From: Alviniconcha marisindica
Taxonomy: Eukaryota; Mollusca; Gastropoda; Provannidae
DNA length: 64,000 bases
NCBI GenBank assembly: GCA_018857735.1
Contig: JABMCL010002049.1
Location: 411,001-475,000 of the forward strand
Reading direction: 5' to 3'
The translations under genes were made by a program, and so were the position numbers. Numbering within the stretch: the first letter of the stretch is position 1; every line of letters starts with the position of its first letter. The notes beneath the pieces are model-generated. The model saw only the letters and a program-made list of their open reading frames with translations, was not told the DNA's origin and did not search any database. This document shows positions 58,246-64,000 of this stretch, piece by piece.

Positions 58246-61200
58246 CCTTACCTCAGCATACGGGCAGTCACTTCAGTACTTGGTGATTCGTCCCTTCATT
58301 TTCAAAACTTCTACACACGGCCTTGAGGTTGTACTGGCTGAAACCTGTTGGCTAGTAGTGAGAGCGCGTTGGAGATCAAGAACTGTACTGGTGCAGCAAA
58401 TATTGTTTCTCACAGCATTTTTCGCACATACCACGCCTTTTCGAACGGATTTAAAAAGTAATTCGTTCGCTTCCAGTTTTCAGTCTCAAGATTGATAGGC
58501 TATCTGCGAATCGATGCATTGTCGACTGGAAAGTGCCATTGTTGAATCTTCTCCACCGAAATACCTGGCATTAACAGGACATTATCTGTTTGCATCCAGT
58601 ACCTCGATGTATCTGGCACTCTTCGTAGGTTTTCTTTTGTTTCTACTCGGAGCTCTTTCCGTGCTTTTGCTATCTTTGTTGACTGCTCGACTGGAAAAAG
58701 CAGACGACAGTTTTAACCAATTGGGTTTTGTAAGGGAGGTAACTCAAATCTTTCTTGTTCCAGCAGCGGCATCAGTGGTATCATTTAAAGAGAGACAACT
58801 GCCACTATGCAAAATCGGGAAGTGAGGAATCAGGGTTTTGTCCCTTGAATGCACCTCGTGTGAAGCTGTCTAAATCATGGACCTATAATTATACGGTTGG
58901 AAATCAATACGGCGAAATGGATCTGAACTCAGAGGGGCTGTTATTTTTAAGGAAACGTGATTGCTTTCCTCTCTCCCCTCTGTATCCACCCCACCTCTCT
59001 CTCCCCGTCTCGCTCTCCGTCTCTCAATTAACTCAACTTTCTTTTCAGTTATCATTATTATTTACGTTATTGAAACACTTAATGCAGAGTCTCACAGCCA
59101 AGACGCTTCTCTTCCCATCAGGTCGCACCTGTTTCGGCGTTCTGTATCTCTTCAGTTTCGGACTGCTGGGATGCGGCTGGTTTGTCGACCTTCTGCGCAT
59201 GCCCTGCCTGGTGCAGAGCGTCAACAAGAAGAACAGGGAAAAATACGAGCAGTTGTTGACGCTGCAGCAACAACTGGCGCGCAACAACAACAGCAACAGC
59301 AGCAGCCTGGCCAGCAACAACACCTGCCTCCACACAACGTAGTTTTCGTGGCCTTCGAACCGAAGTCGCTGGGAGATGCTTACGTCTTGTGGTTCCCATG
59401 CGGAATTCTTGGTGAGTCTGGCCTTTGAGGGTGTTGCCGGAGAAATCTATAGTTGAAGGTTTGCGTGGCCTTCAGCCCTGTCGGCATCCTGGGACGGCAC
59501 CACTACTACCTGGTGGTGAAACTGGGGCTAGAATTACAACGAGTAAGTAGTAGCAATGGTAGTGGTAGAAACGTTGAAGTCAGTTCTGTCGCAGGGTCAC
59601 ATCAGAACAAAACGCACGCACCCCCCACCTCCCACCTGTACACACGCACCTCCTCTCCCCACATACACACACGCCACAACCGCCCCTCCCCGTCATACAC
59701 ACACGCACCCTCTCCCCCCACACATACACCCCCTACATACATGCCCCCCCCCCTCCATACACGCACGCACCCCCACCCACCCCAAACACACACACGCGCG
59801 CATTTGTACTTTACAACCGGAAGGATGGTGGGGAGGCGGCCTGCCTCATTTTTGCTGTCATTTTTCTTTCTTCGTTCTTTTGTTGTTTTTGTTTTGTTTT
59901 GTTCTTGTCTTTGTTTATTTTCTTCCTTCCTTCATTTTTTTGTTTCTCTTCTCTTTCCACCTTTTAATCAACCTGAGCTGGTTCTGTGCAGCTGAAAGGA
60001 CGTTGAAATCAAGTCAAATAATGATAATAATAATTTTAATGGCCCTAAGCCGCCTTTAACTCAATTTAAAAAGAAAACCCAAAAAAAACCACAACACACA
60101 CACACACACACACCCCACACAACACACCACCACACCACACCCCCCAAAACAACAACAAAAAAACAAAAACCCAAAAAACCAAAAACAAAAAAACGCGAAA
60201 AACACAAAAAACACACACAAAAATAGGGCAGACACACAATTTAACTTTTTCTAATTTTGGGTGACTAACTGACTCTAACTAACTGACTAACTACTCCCAC
60301 TTTTTAACGGTTTTTCGGCCAAGGGTTACCACCAGGGAAACTACGGCATGGGCTTCCTATACCTGTGCACCCTGGGTCTGCTGGGGATCGGGTGGCTGGT
60401 GGACCTCTTCAGGATGCCCAGCCTGGTGAAGAAGGCCAACAGCTGCTCCCCCATCAGCAGCAACAAAGAGTACAGCCAGTGCACGGCCCACATCCTGGCC
60501 TTCAGCCCTGTCGGCATCCTGGGAGGGCACCATTACTACCTGGACCGGCCCGTCTGGGGCCTGCTCTACACTCTCACTCTGGGCCTTCTGGGTGTTGGTG
60601 AGTGTCTTCCTTTGAATACTTACTGCCTGCTCTACACTCTCACTCTGGGCCTTCTGGGTGTTGGTGAGTGTCTTCCTCCTTGAATATTTCCTGCTCTACA
60701 CTCTCATTCTGGGCTTTCTGGGTGTTGGTGTCTTCCTCCTTGAATACTTACTGCTCTACATTCTCACTCTGGGCATTCTGGGTGTTGGTGAGTGTCTTCC
60801 TCCTTGTTTACTTCTGCCTGCTCACACTTCATCTGGGCCTTCGGGTGTTGGTGAGTGTCTTCCTCCTTGTTTACCTGCTTCATCTCACTGGGTTTTGGGG
60901 TGGGGTGTTTCCCCCTTGTACTTCGTCTACATTCTCACTCTGGGATTCTGGGTTTGGTGAGTTCTTCCTTTGTTTACCCCGTTCTAACATTTCATTCGGC
61001 CTTCTGGGTGTTGGTGAGTGTCTTCCTCCTTGTTTACACCCTCGGGCCCTTTTTCCCCTGGTGTTGGTAAAGTTTTCTTCGTTGTTACCGTCAGTTCTAC
61101 ACCTCACTTGGGCTTCTGGGTTTTGGTAGTTCCCTTTTGTTTCCCGCCTCACATCCTACCTTCTGGGTGTTGGTGAGTGTCTTCTTTTGTTTCCCGCGTT

Positions 61201-62679
61201 CTACACTCTCACTCTGGGCCTTCTGGGTGTTGGTAAGTTTCTTCCTCCTTGTTTACTGCCTGCGTGCATTCTCTTCTCTGGGTTTTGGTGAGTGTTTTCC
61301 CTCTTTGTTTACTCCTGCTCTACACTCTCATCTGGGTGTTGGTGAGTGTCCTTTCTGTTGGTTCGGCATGGGTGTGGTAGTGTCCCCTTCTTGTTTACTG
61401 CCTGTGTGCATTCTCTCTCTGTGGGTGGGTGGGGTTCTTCTTTGTTTTTTCCTGCTTCACTCTCACTCTGGGTTTTGGGTGCTGGTGGTAATTCCTCCTT
61501 TGTTTACCGTTGGGCCTTTGGGTGTTGGTAAGTGTCGCTCGTTGTTTACGGGCCTCCCTCTCACCACTCGGCCTTTGGGTGTTGGTGAGCCCTTTTCCTG
61601 GTTGTTCCTGCCTTTTTTCATCTCCTCTGGGTTTTGGGGAAAGTGTCTTGTTTACGCCTGTTACATCCGTTTGGGCCTTTGGGTGTTGGTGAGTGTGCTC
61701 GTTGTTTACTGCCTGCTTACATTCACTCTGGGCCCTCTGGTGTTGGTGAGTGTCTCGTTGTTTACTCCCTTTCTGTCATTCTCTCTCTGGGTGTTGGTGA
61801 GTGTCTGTTTCCGCCTGTTTAACCTCACTCTGGGCCCTCTGGGTGTTGGTGAGTGTTTTCCTCGTTGCTTACGGCCTGCAGCACGCGCACCTCGTCCTTG
61901 GTCGTCTGCTGTAACTGTTTGGTTCAGTGGTCATAATGACAGACCAGTGACTTCACTAATCCATGATTTTGTTGATATTGCGACCAAGTGATTGTCATTC
62001 CCAGGGTGGGTCGTCGACTGGTTCCGCACCAGCGTGCTGGTGAAGCGCGCCAACTCCATCCGCCAGGGCCTGACGTCACCCAACCGGAAGTACGTGGACG
62101 ACGCCTACGTGCTGTGCTTCCCGTTCGGCTTCACGGGCCTGCACCACTTCTACCTGCGCCGCTACGGCTGGGGCTGTCTCTACTTCTTCACCTTGGGCAT
62201 CCTGGGCCTGGGCTGGCTTGTCGACTGGTTCCGCCTGCCCTGCCTGGTCAAAGACTGCAACGCCAGCGCGGAGGAATCGTGCGGCCGCATCCTCGTGCAC
62301 TCCAACTCCTCCAGTTCCTCTTTCAGCAGCGTCGTTGTCGGCGCCGGGGCAGTCGCCGGAAGCGGAAGTGGTGGCGTGAAGAACTATGGGATGCCGGCGG
62401 CTGAGGGCCAGCAGGTGACGGTGGTGATTTCCGGTCCTGGCCAGCCTCAGTCTTTCGGAGCACCCCCCGGCACCCCGGGTCTCTACCCCCCCGCTGCTGC
62501 AGCTGCTTGTGACGGATATGGTTACCAGGGTTACCAAGGCGGGTACCCGGCCATGACGGCTAACTCCGCTGGACCTTGCCCGACGTACATGGTACCCGAG
62601 GGAGGGGCGGAGATGGTGTACCCGCCCCAATACAGCGCCCACCCCGCCCCTGCCGCCCACCTGCCGCCCACTGATCAAG
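57133..62679 (+). CDS. Multi-TM2-domain membrane protein (3' end outside or unresolved)
   Basis: Clear exons: 57133-57409 (start MSEKEREAAATLHVTQRREA, Pro-rich 33-75, then LEAYVLGLVFGALGAHHFYL), 59122-59411, 60336-60597 and 62005-62679. They encode repeated TM2 units: a helix ending GxLGxHH(F/Y)YL, a short turn, then a helix LYxxTLGxLGxGWxVDxFRxPxLV. The last exon has one complete unit (DDAYVLCFPFGFTGLHHFYL to VDWFRLPCLV), then a Ser/Gly/Pro/Tyr-rich tail, and ends at donor CAAG|GTAAGT, so more follows. In 59122-59411 the frame slips by one base between the VDLLRMPCLV half and VAFEPKSLGDAYVLWFPCGI. A further candidate exon, 59459-59512 (VCVAFSPVGILGRHHYYL), joins 60336 in phase. TM2 proteins are two-pass membrane proteins; the function of multi-domain forms is unknown. 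Confidence 0.8.
57415..57570 (+). repeat. Poly-G field after the first TM2 exon
   Basis: Runs of 10-40 G broken by TTTT and GTGTGT begin six bases after the exon-1 donor. True length is uncertain; such tracts are hard to sequence and may fold as G-quadruplexes. Confidence 0.85.
59459..59512 (+). other. Candidate TM2 exon or exon echo
   Basis: TGGCCTTCAGCCCTGTCGGC and GGCACCACTACTACCTG match 60500-60543 of the next exon almost perfectly. It has AG before and GT after and a phase compatible with the downstream exon. It could be the true second half-domain of TM2 unit 2 or another exon copy; upstream phase does not fit the donor at 59412. Confidence 0.5.
60531..61870 (+). repeat. Minisatellite made from the TM2 exon end and its donor site
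   Basis: About 20 units of roughly 60-66 bp, each with CTGCTCTACACTCTCACTCT, GGGCCTTCTGGGTGTTG and GTGAGTGTCTTCCTCC, follow the true exon end at 60597|GTGAGTG. Copies 2-5 are well preserved; later ones are increasingly damaged by indels. The second donor (60664) lies 66 bases on, in frame, and would add 22 residues repeating the helix. Confidence 0.93.
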
Positions 62680-63050
62680 GTAAGTAAGTAAATGTGTAGA
62701 GTACGGTACTTTGACCATGTTAAGTAAGTAAGTAAGTCAGTGAGTAAGATACTTGAACCATGTTAAGCAAGTGAGTGAGTAAACGAGTAAGGTGTTTTCA
62801 CCACGTTAAGCAAGTAAGTAAGTAAATGTATAGGTAGGTACTTTAACCATGTTAAGTAAGTAAGTCAGTGAGTAGGATACTTTAACCATGTTAAGCAAGT
62901 AAGTAGGTAAACGAGAAGGTACTTTAACCACGTTAAGCAAGTAAGTAAGTGAATGAGTAAGGCACTTTAACCATGTTAAGCAAGTAAGTAAATGAGTAAG
63001 TCACTTTAACCAAGTTAAGCAATTAAGTAAGCGAATAAGGTTCTTTAACA
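62679..63050 (+). repeat. Array starting at the donor of the last visible TM2 exon
   Basis: The donor CAAG|GTAAGTAAGTAAATG (62676-62693) is followed by about seven units of 45-60 bp with TTAAGCAAGTAAGTAAGTAA and TACTTTAACCATG. Each unit contains several GTAAGT strings, that is, perfect U1 matches. Confidence 0.85.
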
Positions 63051-63162
63051 ATGTCAAACGAGAAGAAGAAGGATTTAAGTCAAGGGCCGCCTGCTTTTTT
63101 TCAGAAATGGGGGGGGGGGGGGGGAAGAAGGAAGGAGGGGGGGGGGGGGAAAAGGGGGAAAA

Positions 63163-63204
<42 letters not shown>

Positions 63205-64000
63205 AGAGGGGGGGGGGTGGTGGGGGGAGAGAGAGAGGGGGGAGAGGGAGGAAAAAAAGGGGGGCCAAAATTAAAACCCGTTTGGACCACTCCCCCCCCC
63301 GGGGGCCCCGGGGAAACCGACCCCCCACCCCACACCCCCATAGGACACCCCCCCCTTTTTCCCCCAAAAAAAACACACACCCCACACAAGCACCCCCAAA
63401 ACCCCCAGAGGGGAGGGCCCCCCCCTCCTTTTTCCCCCCACACACACACACACACAAACCCAACACACCCACACACCACACACACACAAGGAAACCGACA
63501 CACAAACCCCGGCCCGTCACAAAACCCCACACACAAACACACACACACACACACACACAAAAATAAAAACACACACACAACCCAAAGAGAAATCCCTTTG
63601 AATTGGCCAAAATAAAAAAACAAACAAACCCCTTTACTGAAAAGGAGAAGAACCCCGGGCCGGAAAATTGAACAAACAAACAAAACCCGAGCTCTTCAAG
63701 ATGGAATATAGTGCTCTGAATAGCCCAAATTACCTGCTCCAACCCTCTCTAAGCCCAACGTTTCCCTTTAAACAGTTTAATTTTAAAAGAACTGAATCAA
63801 CCATACGGAACAACAGTTCCAGGTTAAAAGAACTGGCTACGTCAGGGGGCCTACGGAACAACAGTTCCAGTGTTCAAAAGATCTGACAACGTCAGGAGAG
63901 CCATATGGAACACATTTTTGTAGTGCTTTCAGTTGTTTTATTATTTTCGTGACAAACCCGTAATCATGATCTTGATTTTCGGATTTACAATAGAGGGAGG
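63051..64000. other. Low-complexity, poorly corrected end region
   Basis: Poly-G/(GA)n at 63105-63250 and C/A homopolymer-rich sequence to about 63660. At 63798-63905 there is a two-copy repeat of CGGAACAACAGTTCCAG with AAAGA(A/T)CTG and ACGTCAGG. No exon seen; the next TM2-gene exon may lie beyond the window. Confidence 0.55.

Noticed and set aside
58514..58825. 103-codon frame with a predicted membrane helix in a TM2-gene intron
   Set aside because: A single hydrophobic run, no recognisable family, no splice sites that fit the gene's phases; likely chance.

Overview
The window is eukaryotic nuclear DNA. It has split genes with GT/AG introns, long (CA)n, (GA)n and poly-G tracts, tRNA-headed SINEs and decayed DNA and non-LTR transposons. 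The gene set and the jigsaw-like SINE tails suggest a lophotrochozoan, most likely a gastropod mollusc; this attribution is an inference from style, not from a diagnostic gene.

Six protein-coding genes can be read. (1) 411-2352 (+): last three exons of a PPP-family Ser/Thr phosphatase. (2) 15691-20198 (+): a complete three-exon type II membrane glycosyltransferase of the DXD-sugar-binding (GT32-like) kind. (3) 22535-26514 (-): a complete five-exon ZNHIT3 orthologue. (4) 28968-33645 (+): a complete seven-exon PLP-dependent L-serine/L-threonine dehydratase (SDS type), head-to-head with ZNHIT3. (5) 43702-51536 (+): a four-exon divergent class A GPCR. (6) 57133-62679 (+): a protein with at least three and probably four TM2 domains, incomplete at its 3' end. 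The genes belong to unrelated pathways and form no evident cluster.

Between and inside them lie: a 23-bp-TIR element (3006-3523), a leucine/serine-tRNA-like SINE (6913-7360), a 60-bp minisatellite (10290-11515), a fold-back element (13313-13840), two full SINEs with target-site duplications (13928-14259, 49931-50219), several SINE tails, a dead CR1/L2-like retroposon (38396-40050), and two TTAA-flanked, THAP-bearing Kolobok-like elements (36717-37490, 46888-49053). Stretches at about 54.7-57.1, 60.0-60.3, 60.9-61.9 and 63.1-63.7 kb look like poorly corrected long-read sequence.

The most striking pattern is that every gene carries extra, non-functional copies of pieces of its own exons, usually spanning a splice junction, in a neighbouring intron or 3' flank. 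Several of these 'exon-edge echoes' have grown into minisatellites: about 17 copies of the acceptor plus exon-3 start in the glycosyltransferase, about 13 acceptor units in the GPCR, about 20 donor units in the TM2 gene, and an array seeded by the stop-codon region of the dehydratase. Single echoes occur in the phosphatase, ZNHIT3, glycosyltransferase exon 2 and GPCR TM3. Junction-spanning copies must come from genomic DNA, not mRNA. They create many decoy splice sites.
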